Source: Lepeophtheirus salmonis (Eukaryota > Arthropoda > Copepoda > Siphonostomatoida > Caligidae). From it: a DNA stretch of 64,000 nt. The position numbers were made by a program, and so were the translations under genes. The stretch's first letter is position 1, and the number at the start of each line of letters is the position of its first letter. The notes beneath the pieces are model-generated. The model searched no databases, was not told where the DNA came from, and saw only the letters and a list, made by a program, of their open reading frames with translations. The DNA is taken from the NCBI RefSeq assembly GCF_016086655.4, contig NW_027294220.1, forward strand, positions 120,158-184,157. Reading direction: 5' to 3'. Below, piece after piece: positions 11,441 through 22,765 of this stretch.

Positions 11441-12890
11441 GAACAGAAAACAAGACTTTAAGAATAGATTAAGAATTGACTGGATTTAGTTTTATTAATA
11501 AAACAACGAAGGCAAAAACCTCCCAGAGCCCTCAAGGTCAACATGACTATAAAATGAAATAATTCAAAATCCCTGAAAGGATCTTGGAAGATGAAGATTT
11601 TCAACAAAGTCTTCAACGTTGGCTGACAGTAAATTATGATCCCGCATTATTTACTTCTAGGATATCGTTGCTACTTAGTAATATTGTTCAAGTGACTACA
11701 AGAAATTTCCTCAAACGAAAAAGAAAAGCAAGCAGAAAATTCAATGATAACTTGATGTTGTTCTGACACACGGTTCTCCTTTTGTCAGGGCATATACGGC
11801 AGATACTTTCAATACTTTTAGAATTCATGACAAAGTTGAGGAAGAAAAGAATAGGAAAATTGAACGATAATTAACTTCAGTCTTCAGATTAAAAAAGCTG
11901 GGAAGAAAATTTGGTCCTCTCACAACAGGGCTTAAATTAATAATGGTGGATGGAAAAAGACTCGTAAAAAAAGAGGATATCTTGAACTACTTTCATGAGT
12001 GCTTTCAAAATATTGTAGGAGGGGATAGAAAAACTTCCTCGTGCAAGGAGACACATGGAACAATCTTCTCAGAAGACATTATTGGAAATTTTATAGACGA
12101 GAAATTTAGGTCCAACAAGGCTTGTGGACCCGATGGAATAATTGGAAAAGTTTATGTCGTGGCAATGAAGTACATTATGCCTTATTTAACGTGTATTGGT
12201 AAATCTATAGAAAAACACGTCAAAAAGGTTTTCTTAGTGGGAGGAGAATCACAGATGTTTCTAGAAACATTCAAGTGGCACTAGAATTGGTAAACGGACG
12301 TCAAATGTATGGAGAGGTTATAGCTATTGATTTTTCAAAAGCTTTTGACTCTATCAGGCAAGTTTTTATTAGAAAGACTGTTGAGAAATTTTATAATCCG
12401 ATAAAGGCTCTACTTTTTAGAGGAGCTTCAACAATATCTATAGGTGGGTTGGAGAGTAAATCAATTGAGTTGAAGAGTTGTAGCCCACAGGGATGCTTTG
12501 CTTTTTGTTGTGGAAATTGAAGAACTCAGTAATATTATAAAAAGGAAATATGGCAGTTTTGGTATTCAACTAGGATCCAGCAGGAAAATAATTGATCTCT
12601 ATGCAGATGATGTGATTCTTGTGGTAGAGGCTAAATCGGAGAAGCAACTTACTGGAAAGGTCGAAATTCTCTTGGATTGCTTAGAGAAGTTTAAGATAAA
12701 TTATGGCATTGCAGTCAACAAGTATAAAACGGCAATACTACCAATTGGTAAATGGACTGTGATATCTTATAGCGAAATTCGATGTTGCATAATAAAAGAA
12801 AGTTTAGAAGCTCTTGGGATTAAGTGGGATAGACACGGAGTAACGTTAGGAAACTGGAATTCCCTTAAAAGATTTTGCTTAACTTAATTG
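11440..12890 (+). pseudogene. Non-LTR retrotransposon reverse transcriptase relic
   Basis: Three overlapping open frames together carry the order of reverse transcriptase motifs. First comes a 'nKAcGPDGI' block (about 12112-12145, SNKACGPDGIIG). Next is motif A (12324-12353, AIDFSKAFDSI), then a 'SPQG' turn of motif B (about 12484-12495). Last is motif C with the catalytic YADDVIL (about 12600-12620), followed by a lysine-asparagine 'N..KT' block at 12716-12730. Frameshifts fall near 12280 and 12510, and upstream pieces (11584-11766, 11780-11940) are also out of frame. The pattern fits an APE-type LINE (I/Jockey/L1-like); I cannot place the clade. No endonuclease domain and no poly-A tail were identified. 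Confidence 0.8.
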
Positions 12891-12994
12891 TGAAACTGGA
12901 TGTTGGTTGGAGGTCTTGTATTTCTTCGAGCAAGATTTGGAAGTGGATTTTGTTTGTAACAAAAATGAGAAATCAGGTGGTGGTTCGTTTCTAT

Positions 12995-13513
12995 TCTTTT
13001 ATTGGGGCACCTTAAATTCTCAGATACACAGTCCCTTATTGTTTTCTTATGGCAGCCCAAATCCCTCGCCATGGCCTTCATGGACCTGGTAGGGTCATCC
13101 TCAATCATTTTCTTCACCTTGTCGACAACGTTGGTGTCCCTGACCTTCCTGTCGGCGCCCTCCTCCTTGGGTGCTCTCTTTATGGTGGCATCAACATCCC
13201 AGGTGTCCTCTAGCTTCTTACGGATACGCTGAACAGTCCGTAAATTCACTCCTAAGGTTGAAGCAATCGTTGAATTGGAGATTTCACCTCCATTATTAAC
13301 CAATGCTATGACTACGGCGGACCTCGAAAGCTCATCGTTCCACTTATAGCTCTTTATCTCCTCATATGATCACGGCATGGTGCTAACTGAACTACGTATC
13401 GTCAGCTCACTAGAATAGCTTTCCTATTTGGTAACCGGTTTTTATTTGATAATGTCGTCTTCAAGTTATCAAGGTTTAAAGTAGGCGACAATCTGATTCC
13501 CGCTCCCTGTATA
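12995..13513 (-). pseudogene. Mariner-like transposase, N-terminal part only
   Basis: On the minus strand an open frame (13303 down to about 13000) gives a paired helix-turn-helix region: TVQRIRKKLEDTWDVDATIK and later SMKAMARDLGCHKKTIRD. This is the DNA-binding half of a mariner-family transposase. The upstream end at about 13513 reads, on the minus strand, tacagggagcgggaatcaga, a plausible start of a terminal inverted repeat next to TA. The catalytic half is missing: the coding sequence breaks at about 13000 where it meets the reverse transcriptase relic. The element is therefore truncated or was cut by the neighbouring insertion. Confidence 0.75.
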
Positions 13514-14418
13514 CTTAATTATTAATATTATCTTTTTGTTTATTTACATATTAATATGAAGGAACCGAATAAAAAGAAGTTAAAGAATTAAGAAGAAATC
13601 CCGATTCCTGACGTCAACATAAAGTTGAGAGGACATAGTGCTCCACTTCTCTCCAGAATATGGAACTCTGTAGAAACCCGGGCTGCGGAGTCAGAGTCAG
13701 GAGTTGGAAAATTTGTACAGAATCAGACTCTACTCAAACTGTAATTTCCCAATTTATTCTGATGTATTTTTTTAAATTATATATTGTAAAATAAGGACAT
13801 AAAAAAATCCTAAATAGGAAATCATAATGAAAATGCTAATTGACATGATAACATTACTTATTATTTTTTTATAGTAAAAAAATTTAATGACCGTTGTAAT
13901 TGCCGGTTCTACGACACATTGCCGAAAACCTTACTGCCGAATGGACACTTTGCCAAACAGACACATTGCCGAATGGCAGTTTGCCGAATTATACATATAA
14001 TAAACATATTTGATGATGATTCATGCTCCAATACTCCGTAATTATGATTCCCATTTATGTTACTCCACAATTAAAAGATAATATGTTTAATTATCTGTCA
14101 CATGTTGCAATAATTAATCATTTTGTTGATTCATTTAATTATGAAGATACTTCAAAAGTTAATATTCATTATTGATCATTAATTATATGAACACAACACA
14201 GCAGTATGGAGTTCGAATCTTTTACCGTTGTAGTAGTCTAACTAAATTAAATAATAAACACACACCACTGTGATTCATTTGTAGAGATTTTATATCTCTA
14301 TGAATTTGATCGAATGTAAGAAGTAATAACCTTAATGGAGTTTTTAACATCTTAAAGAGTCTACACACAATATTGAGTCCCCTCACATTAATAGATCATT
14401 TGGAAAAGGCACTATTAA
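13514..14418. other. Intergenic with a short TGCCGAA repeat cluster
   Basis: At 13905-13990 the words 'ttgccga', 'ctgccgaatggaca', 'ttgccaaacagacaca', 'ttgccgaatggcag' and 'ttgccgaatta' follow each other as a degenerate tandem motif of about 10-24 bp. At 13675-13740 there is a 'cggagtcagagtcaggagttgg' run. No gene was recognised. Confidence 0.5.
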
Positions 14419-14697
14419 ATGCATTCAGTTAAACTTTCCCCGACCTCTAACATTACTTGTTGTCTTTTTCATATTGCCAAAAATTTGTATCGACTCATTG
14501 TAGATGTAGACTTGAAAGTTAAATATCCAACCAATTCAAATTTTAATAATAAAGTCAAGTACTGTACAGGCTTGGAATTTCTCCCAGTCATTGATGCAAT
14601 TGATAGGTGTATAGAACCCACCGACGACAATGATATACCTCAAGAATTTGTTTCTTACTTTGAAACAAATTACATTGGAGGAGAGCAAAGGTTGTAG
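14419..14697 (+). pseudogene. MULE-type transposase fragment
   Basis: A 92-codon open frame includes CCLFHIAKNLYRLI, a mid-section GLEFLPVIDAIDRC and YFETNYIGGEQR at the end. This order matches the C-terminal part of MULE transposases associated with FLYWCH-type proteins ('GC.FH..q...rk.q..gL', 'laFvp...v...f', 'YFe.tYIG'). The catalytic DDE residues lie upstream in intact relatives and are absent here. The assignment is from remembered family patterns. Confidence 0.6.
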
Positions 14698-14734
14698 AGA
14701 AAACCGAAAGAGAGTACAACCATCATTTCCTATT

Positions 14735-15224
14735 GAAATTTGGAATGTGTAAAAAAGGACTGAAGATCCTTAGGGACCTTCCTGCAGCCTTTTAATATGG
14801 ACTTGCCCACAGTAGACCGAGACACCTTCTGCTTCTTGGCGTACTCTGACATCTTCATCGTTGGGTTGACCTTAAAGGCCTCCATGATGTCTTCAGGATT
14901 CACTTTGGTGAGTCTTGCACTCTTGGGTTTGTCTTAAAGGTTGTCTCCATCATCCAAATGAATTCTGATCCGACAAACTGTGGCCTTGCTGACGTTTAAG
15001 GACTTTCTTGATGTCCAAGGTGGGCCTCCCGGCCCAGATTAAATTGCTTATGGTGGCTCTTCTTAGCTCTGTCGTGGCAAAATCCTAATTTTTGTTTACA
15101 ACATGAATATAATCAAAGGCTTAAAATCTAAGCTATTCAAAAATAATCGAAACTTTAAGATTTAATCAACACCAACTATTCAAAACCGTAATTTTAGAAG
15201 CTCTTGTTACTTTTTGTACACCCG
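14735..15224 (-). pseudogene. Mariner-family relic A1 (N-terminal part)
   Basis: On the minus strand the sequence from 15224 starts gggtgtacaaaaagtaacaa, a plausible terminal inverted repeat. It then encodes, in broken frames, a helix-turn-helix region (VSKATVCRIRIHLDDGDNL) and a second one (MKMSEYAKKQKVSRSTVGKS). The same protein is seen at 36000-37073, so the two are copies of one family. This copy stops at about 14735 before the catalytic domain and carries at least one frameshift. Confidence 0.75.
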
Positions 15225-15781
15225 TTATATTCCAAATAAAAGATTTTATGTGAATTATATAATAAAAAAGTGATGTTTAGATACAACCATAAAAACTAAA
15301 AAAATATATAAAAACAACACATTAAAACAATTGAGTCAGTCTGACTCAGACAAATTTGAAATGTAGTTGTCCTTTTAATTTAAGAACTAACATCACCCTT
15401 CATTCAATATGACAGGAAAAAGTGGACTTCTATCTTTTCCTAGTTATACCAAATGAGAATCGTGGAAATTGAAGAAATATTAAAAAAAATTATTAAAGAA
15501 GAACAACAAAACCAACCAAAGCCTCATAAGAGAGTAGAGTCTACTCCTTATTTGAAATTAGATTGTAGGACTGTAATAATGAAGGGATCCATTCAAGAAG
15601 ATTAGGGGATTTAAATATTTCAAATTCAATAAATAATTATTTTATTTCAAATTGTTGGAAGAACAATATTTAAATATGATATTGCAATATATTAGTAGTG
15701 TTGGTAATGAACTTTTTTTGTAACATGTACCTATATAATCAAATTTTATAAAAATCATGAAGTTATTTACATATTTTTATT
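15225..15781. other. No gene seen
   Basis: AT-rich DNA downstream of the GT31 remnant. I looked for a further 3' exon carrying the 'E-D-V-G' motif of GT31 enzymes on the minus strand and found none. Confidence 0.45.
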
Positions 15782-16493
15782 TTAAGTTTCTGAATCTTTT
15801 AAGTTATATTGAAGACTAACCTCATTAAAACATTGAACAGTTTCATATGACATCAAGCTAATCATTCCACTAATATAAGGAGGATATATCTTAGCCATAT
15901 ACATGTAACTTGGTACACCAGCTTTGTGCGGAAAAAAATTATCTTCTGGATCTGTTTGTACATCAATATTATGCAACAAATACCCTACGTAATATGGTCC
16001 TTCGTATCGTTGGTTCAAATCATCTACTTTTTTCAAAAGGAGAGGAACATTTACAAAAACGTCATCATCTAAAGCTATGATCGATCATCTTGGGTCGATT
16101 AACCCATTCAGTATCTGAAAAGTACGTATTCTACCACTCAATTGCATGTTGTTTCTATTACAATTACCTATTACAAATTTATGAGTAGCTATAGTTTTCA
16201 ACGTCAAATTGAAATAGGAGTCCACAAAGTTGCCTTGAATGATGTTGCCATATTTTTTGCTTCCCTTTTTTAATGATGAATAATCAACAGAACCTATTTG
16301 TTTTCCGACTAAAAAAAGAGTTGCAGACGATTTTCTCAAACCTTTGTCCTGGTGTTTAACCAGGATTGACGAATTTTCATACGATCGTCTCGACCGTCCA
16401 CTCTCCTTGAATTATAATTTTGGACATTTAAATACATTTTCAAATGAAAATAAAATGTAGAACTTGAAAATGATTCAATGTAACGTACGTTCT
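15782..16493 (-). pseudogene. GT31 beta-1,3-galactosyltransferase remnant
   Basis: Minus-strand reading from an AG acceptor near 16493 gives, in order, 'R..IR.W' (RMKIRQSWLNTRTK), the LFLVG strand, NFVDSYFNLTLKT and the DDDVFVN metal-binding motif (about 16050-16070). It ends in a YPPYISG block and a stop at 15782. These are GT31 family landmarks; such Golgi type II enzymes transfer galactose or GlcNAc in beta-1,3 linkage. Read without splicing, there is an extra insert and a TGA before DDD. A 53-bp intron (16115-16167, GT..AG on minus) removes the insert, and a doubled GATC at 16079-16086 then explains the remaining frame loss. A further indel lies near 16337-16350. Normal GT31 proteins continue past YP.Y.SG to an E-D-V-G motif, which is missing. 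It is most likely a pseudogene, though assembly errors could mimic this. Confidence 0.7.
16115..16167 (-). other. Inferred 53-bp intron in the GT31 remnant
   Basis: On the minus strand the segment begins gtaattgtaatag and ends tacttttcag. Removing it brings NLTLKT and DDDVFVN to about 22 residues apart, close to the usual spacing of about 20. Confidence 0.55.
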
Positions 16494-18060
16494 GATAATG
16501 ATGAGTAGTTCAGTTGTTGCAGTGTTGACAATATGAGACAGAATTCTGAAGAAACTTCTATGTTTTGGAATTGATTACATACATGAGTTTTAATAAAGGA
16601 AACAAGAAGAAAAAAATATATAGATTGATGTTATAGTCTTCAATATACAAAGTGTTTTCTTAAGCATAATAAAACATTAACTAAATAAATAAGTAGACGG
16701 ATAATTACAAAAAGTTTGTTCTAAATTTTTACATGCCTTTTCCCATGTTTCATAGTTTCCATTTTTGTTTTTTCGAGGATCCAAAAAAAAAAAAAAAAAA
16801 TTGATAGAATTCACAAGACTTTACTCCAATTCAAATTCTATAAAAATAACTAGGACATTCCTAATTAATTTCAGATCGAGAAAAGAATAAATATGCAATT
16901 TAGATTTTTCCATTTTAAACGTTTGTATCAAATTGAAATAGGATTATAATAGTTGAATATTAATTACTGCTTACGATACATACATACATACATAAAATAA
17001 AATTGTACGAATATAAGGCAAGGCACACGATCACACAATGGGGCATTTGTGCTACTACAACAGACTCTAAAACCTAGTTTACATGAAAAGTCTGCACGAA
17101 AGTTTACTTTTGCCTCATTCATGGCTTGATTTTCTAGTAAGATAGGCCGAAGCATCTATGGATGAGATGGTCTGCTATATGACTTTCCCCTTACTTAGGT
17201 GGGCTAGAAAAAGTTCATGTCCAGTGTAGGCTTGTCTCAATTTTTCAATCTCTTCGCAAGATGACCTGCAAATTCATGTCCTTATTTCCGTATCATAAAT
17301 AACTATATTTCTTACAGACCTATTGTCTATATTCAGCTACAGTATATTTACTAGCATAGTTTGAAATAAAAATTAGAAAGAAAATCCGATCATTAATTCA
17401 TGAAATTAAACTGTATAAAGGAATTTTAATATAAAATCCGGCATTTTTTTTTTTTTTTTCATATATAAATTTTGTTTCTCTGTAAGTAAATGTTTTCGAA
17501 GTCAATATCAAAGAAGTAACAAGAAGTTCCAAAAAAAATTAATTTTCCAAAATTGTATAATATAACTAATGAATTCATAAAATTTCATAAAAATGGACTC
17601 ATTCCAATCTTTTTCCTCTTCATTACGCATGTATACGTTTCCAATAAACACATTGGACCAAAAATACAATTTTTTTTTATATTTACAAATCCTATAGCTG
17701 AAATAAATTTTCCAGAAAGTTTAATTTCTTAGATATTATGAAATACCCATAATTTACAAAAGATAACTGATATTCATTTTTTCCTTTGTAAGGAAATTGT
17801 TATAGGTTTGATAATTGTAAATAGAGCGACACATCTCTATATCAATTGTATCAATACATATATAAATAATAACAATGATTATTCATATAATATATAATAC
17901 ATCACATGGTGCAGTCAAAAGGAAGAACCTTATTAATTAAAATTAAGAGAATTTGTGCTATTATTTAATTATTAATTAAATAACAATCATAATGGTTGGA
18001 GAAGAAGAGAAAAATTCAAGGATGGACCACCAAAGGTAAAAAAATATCAAGACTCTTCAT
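16494..18060. other. Intergenic; A-tract and short microsatellite
   Basis: There is a run of about 19 A at 16782-16800, a (cata)n run at 16978-16995 and a T-run near 17446-17460. A 63-codon minus-strand open frame at 16964-17155 begins in the microsatellite and has no known motif. No gene is called. Confidence 0.5.
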
Positions 18061-18090
18061 CAGAAGATTGGATGTCATCAGATTGCAATG

Positions 18091-18261
18091 TCCATAGCGA
18101 GTCTTAAAGAAATTAGTAGTGAGGTTACAGGTATCCCAATTACAGATCAGGGTATTCAAACTAAATTAGCTGTTTATAAGCATGGACTTAGTGAGGGTGA
18201 CTCCAAATTAAATAAATGCAAGGACCTTATAGAGGAGTTTAGTCCCCTTTTTTTATATTAG
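18091..18261 (+). CDS. Coding-like short open frame, unrecognised
   Basis: A 56-codon open frame from ATG at 18091 with mixed, protein-like composition (for example EVTGIPITDQGIQTKLAVYK). The frame is also open upstream to about 18060. No domain was recognised. It may be an exon or a retroelement fragment; no convincing splice sites were fixed. Confidence 0.25.
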   Translation, partial: SIASLKEISSEVTGIPITDQGIQTKLAVYKHGLSEGDSKLNKCKDLIEEFSPLFLY

Positions 18262-18514
18262 CTTCTCATGAGTTTGACGAGTATTCCAGGTTATTTTTAT
18301 TAGGTCAAATATTAATGAGAAAAAGAGGAGTTGAGATTTTGCGATTTGATATCAAAATTGATTTAAAGTCAAATACATACATTTTTCCAACAAAACACAT
18401 CAAGTAAATTTTCAACTATATGTATAGTTTATTTTTAAATATACGGAGGGCCAAAATGATTTGTCAAGTGGCGGCGGTGATTTTTAACCGGCTTGGTGCC
18501 CCTGGCATTGCACA

Positions 18515-18960
18515 AAATAAATATTTGAACTTATTTGTTTCTTCCGTCTATCAAGGGGTTAACTTCAAGTGTGAGTAATATTATTACAATGCAATTCCTT
18601 GCCAATTATTTAATTCAATCCAATCTTCTAAGAAATGGATCGAGAGATATCCTCCTTCCTCGGATTAGGACGGGGATTTTGTGGGATTGCTCAATACGTC
18701 CTATGAGCCCTTCTATTACAAAAAAAAATGGATCCAAGCCCTAAACTTGCGTGTGGTACTTGAGGGTACCCCTGGATCCTTAAAAACAACTGCCAACCCA
18801 TCCAGTACTCCACCATATTTTAAGAGGCCCAAAGCTATTTATCCCCCTCATCCTCCTATATTGCAATAATATTACTCACAATTGAAGGTACTCCATTGGG
18901 GGATGAAACAAACAAATATGCTTAACTATTTGTCATAAATAATATCAAGCCAATTTATAA
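18515..18960. repeat. Foldback element (family F1)
   Basis: The left arm (about 18520-18600) and right arm (about 18864-18945) are imperfect reverse complements. They share 'tttgttt', then 'tcaag.gtgagtaatattatt.caat'. The middle carries short GC-richer sequence with open frames that I treat as chance. A single-arm relative lies at 10330-10610. Homology of the flank continues to about 19060. Confidence 0.65.
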
Positions 18961-19520
18961 TGTGTTATTATTCATCATGAAATTTAAACATAACTTGTAC
19001 AATTTTCCTCCATGGTAACTTTTTTTCTTCAGGGAAATCTTCCACGGGCAGTTTTCCGTACACGTATAAACTTACATATTGATGTGTTGACCCACCTTAA
19101 CTTTTGATCCATTACTTTTTTTTCATCATGTAAAATATTATATATATCAAAATGTTTTCCGTATCCCTGGCCCAATTATTTACTACATAGAACAACCAAC
19201 TACTCATAATTATAATCAAGCCTAAATTTATAGTATTTACACTCAAATGACTCAATAGTACTTATATAAGCTATGAAGTATATAATTGTAAAATGATGTG
19301 TTGGAGTCGGACTCTGTGACATTCAAAATACTGACGTCGGACATTTTACATACCGACACTGCAGCCCTAAGCTAAACAGTACTTCCAGCAGACAAAAAAG
19401 TTTATGTGCAACGAGACATTTTTTCAGCTACTGACCGCATTGATTCACTACTTGATTTAAAGCTTTAGGTGGGATTCAAGCTTTAAAAGAAATGAAATAC
19501 TTACAGGATATAGATTGTAA
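18961..19520. other. No gene seen
   Basis: AT-rich DNA. A 'ggagtcggactctg...gacgtcggac...ccgacactgcagc' patch at 19300-19370 looks like old repeat sequence, but I could not define ends. Confidence 0.4.
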
Positions 19521-19521
19521 C

Positions 19522-19622
19522 AAGTGTTGAGACTCGTTCCAAGATCAAATATTTTATTCAGTTCGGTCTTAACACTGATTTTCTCCAGACCGATTAGAAC
19601 CGATATTTATATTTATGTAACA
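19522..19622 (-). mobile_element. End fragment of the 31581-type hAT element
   Basis: Starts agtgttgagactcgttccaa and carries 'cggtctta' and 'agaccgatt' words. This matches the reverse complement of the right end of the element at 31581-32103. About 100 bp remain. Confidence 0.6.
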
Positions 19623-20059
19623 CTTATAACTTTATGTGACGTTATTGTGAACACGTTTACCAATTTGGAACAAACATCAAGCCATCAAATATTCATCTAT
19701 AGAATCTCTCTATCATAAAGGGAATCAAACTGGTCCAGGATTTACTGTCTGAAACCCAATAAAAAGTGCAACAATCCCTTCACGTCATTGATTAAATATA
19801 CGTGATATTAAGATTTTTGGCGATAATAAATTGTGATTGACGTCTTTCAATTCCTACGGCATATATTTAACCTCTATCTAACAGCCTATTAATTATTTTT
19901 GCCAAAATTTAATGCGTAGTGTTTTAATTGAAATATCAAATTAGCATGGGTTACATTTATATATATAAAACACTTGTAGAATATCCTCTTTTAATTGGAA
20001 ATGTTTTTCAAGCAGTTTAATATTTCAAATTTGTGTTTTTTAGTTTTTTTTCAAAAAAT

Positions 20060-20274
20060 CCCTATTTTTTGATTATTTTTTTTTTTTCAACAAAATTCCA
20101 AAAACCAAAGTCCCCCTTAAATATAATCCCGTGGACATCTCTGATAGTAAAATTGTATTTTTTAATTATGACTTAAAATATTAAAGAATCGGAATCTGTA
20201 TTTGTATTTTTACTAGAATCGCATCAGAATCGGCATCGGGATTTTTTAATTTTTTTTTAGTCGTCCCATCACTA
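20060..20274 (+). mobile_element. Right half of the 29164-type hAT element
   Basis: Ends gtcgtcccatcacta, the same terminus as the complete copy at 29164-29685. It shares 'attaaagaatc.gaat' and 'cgcatcagaatcggcatc' blocks with it. The left terminus tagtgatgggac was not found, so this copy is truncated. Confidence 0.7.
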
Positions 20275-21084
20275 ATTTTTAAAATATGTACGGGTGTATT
20301 TGTGCGTTTTGAGTCTTGTCCCTAGAAATGGGCTAAACTTTGCGAACGTTTTATGCTTCCATGTTAGTATTACATCAATTTCATCTCAACAGCATTAATT
20401 TTTAATTGAAAATATTCTTTAAAAAATGTAAATTTAAGAAAAAAAGCCAAGCACGCCCATTTGACCCGACTTATGTCTTAAATGGGAGTATCAGACTTTT
20501 CCTGCATAAATTAATAATTGATACCTATATACAACATTTTGTAGCTTCTCTTCAGTTTAAGGACTCTAATCTACACTTTAATAATTACATTTATTTTGTT
20601 TCAAGGAACTGTTTTTTGTAGAACTCAATTTAAAAAATAAAAATCTTATTATAAAGATAGCCAATGAAAAATTAGAAAGATTTAAATTATATTTAGCTTA
20701 CGGATGTTAAAATTCTGAACAAGGCAATCTCCTATAAACTGTAATTATATACAATAATGAAAACAATATGAGGATCACAGTATAAGGAAAATTCATTAGA
20801 TAAGAAGAGAGCAATCAAGAAAAGCAAGTAGGCATGTCCAAATCAAAGATTTGGTGCAAATATTACACTTGGATATTGAACATACTCGTGAGAGGTTTAG
20901 TGATTTAATTAACGAGAAAAGTACCGATCGTAAGAAGGAGATCTAGGACAATTTATATTTTAATTAGATTTTTGGGGTTCTTACTTTCTTTTGCGTAACC
21001 AAAAGAACGAAGAATAGATTAGTTCTAATAATAATAAAAAACTCTAAGAGAAACAACTGTTGTAAAAGTGAATTGTATTAATTA
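20275..21084. other. Mostly featureless; one coding-like patch
   Basis: At about 20802-20951 the plus strand is open for roughly 48 codons, reading RHVQIKDLVQILHLDIEHTR and on to a stop. It is coding-like in composition but not recognised. The frame 20406-20621 is AT-rich and unsupported. Confidence 0.35.
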
Positions 21085-22319
21085 AATGTGGAAACATTTA
21101 GGCTGTCTGTATTTACCCTCAAGAATATGACCCAGGTTACATACGGATTCGGGGCATGCAAAGCAGTGGTTGCCATCAGGGAAATGAGTAAAATTCGGAT
21201 GCCTAACTCTTATTTTTGACTGATCTAGCCATTATCTGCCGAATTAACAGCCCTAAACTGATAATTCTATATTCTCTTCCTATGAGAAAGAAGGAATGCA
21301 AAATTATGCACCCTTTACCAGCTGATACCAACCTCCTAGTGTCTACAGCATTTTCCTTGACCTCAGATGGCTGCCCCTTAACAAATCCAGTTATGTAATA
21401 CCTTAGACCGAGGTATGTATACGTAATCAGTCATTAATTGGCTCATTATGACGTCACCTATGATTACCTAAGTACCCAAATCGGTAAAAAACCTCTCTTG
21501 GTGGCTATTGTCAATTATGGCAAGCCTCGAATACTTGGCAGGATTCGAGCCACGACCCGCTAGTGCCTCCTCCTTTACATACGAGTTAAATGAGGATTGA
21601 TGGCCTCCCTGCTCGATAAGAGTAGAACAATGTCATCTTCAAAGATTCATTGCTTTTAAAGGGGTCGTGTTAGGTTGTTCCCACACGGACCATTTCCACC
21701 ACTAGGTTGAAAATTAACCCAGATAGTTGATCCCCTTGAATGATTCTCATAAGTCAGGTAGGGATTCCGAACCCGAATTTTCACGTCTGAATGGTCATTG
21801 AAGGACGTTCAAGCCTGCTCAAAGAGGTGCATAACATAGGCACTCAACCCCATCCCTTTAGCAGCACGCTCTATGGACTGTTGGCTCACCCAGTCGAATG
21901 CCTTCTTAATGTCCAAAAAAGCGGTACATAATCTCGAAAATGTCCTTCTAGGGTATTTAATACAATCATCTAGAATGAGGGTATTCTCAGAGACCCCGTC
22001 AACCTTCCTAAATGCCTTTTGGATGTGACTATAGGGGATCCCCTCAACCTCTTATCTAGAATTATATGAGGAACCCTAGTTACATGAGGGAGGATGGTAA
22101 TAGGCCTATAATCAGACCAAGAATTTGGGAATGGTATTTCCAGAATAGAGGGGTTTGACTAATAAGTCAGGTAGGGTACCTGATGTGACTATGGAGTTAA
22201 ATAAGTTGACAACCATTGTAGGTTCAAATTATGGGTATGGGTCCCATTCCACCAAATCGGGTTTTAAACACGTACCTTTTGCAGCCAATGAAAACCCTTT
22301 AGACTGATAGGGGTCATTG

Positions 22320-22324
22320 AGGAG
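22320..22324. repeat. Target-site duplication AGGAG, left
   Basis: Five bases immediately before the LTR retrotransposon, repeated directly after it at 23558-23562. A 5-bp duplication is usual for Ty3/gypsy and retroviral-type integrases. Confidence 0.85.
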
Positions 22325-22579
22325 TGTTGCGTCTTGACGAGGGAGAGACACAAACTTATTTATAATAGGAGAGATCCAGGATGACCAAGAGACATGAGGA
22401 GAAGAATTCACGTGGAGGAATAATGTAACACTGTTTATAAGATCATGTGTATTCTAACTATACTCTAATTTATTTACAAAAGACGAGACTATTTATAATA
22501 CGTAAAACACAGTACTTATAATACATAGACGAATATACAAGAAGTTAAGAACATGTAAGGAAATATTAAATACATAACA
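22325..22579 (-). repeat. 3' LTR of the miniature retrotransposon
   Basis: 255 bp starting tgttgcgtcttgacg and ending ttaaatacataaca on the plus strand. It is the 3' LTR because the polypurine tract abuts its right edge on the plus strand. Confidence 0.88.
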
Positions 22580-22590
22580 TCACCCCCCAA
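22580..22590 (-). promoter_or_regulatory. Polypurine tract
   Basis: On the minus strand the bases next to the 3' LTR read ttggggggtga, a purine run where plus-strand DNA synthesis would be primed. Confidence 0.7.
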
Positions 22591-22765
22591 GCACCAAATC
22601 CATGGCGGTGCTTAAACAGGTTCCTCTCCATGAACAGCAGCCTATAGATCCGCTCCATCCATGTCCAGGCGCAGACAAAACATTCTTCCTTGTACTGCAA
22701 AACTTTATCTCCATAGACGTGCCGTGCTCTCAGCACACGCACCGGAGAAAGGAGGACAATACTCC

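Noticed and set aside
13002..13232. Plus-strand open frame over the mariner relic
   Set aside because: Antisense to a recognisable helix-turn-helix coding region on the minus strand; 36419-36691 and 47000-47311 are rejected for the same reason.
16085..16087. In-frame TGA in the GT31 remnant as a nonsense or selenocysteine codon
   Set aside because: A 53-bp intron plus the doubled GATC explains the stop and the extra insert and restores normal motif spacing; no SECIS element was looked for successfully.
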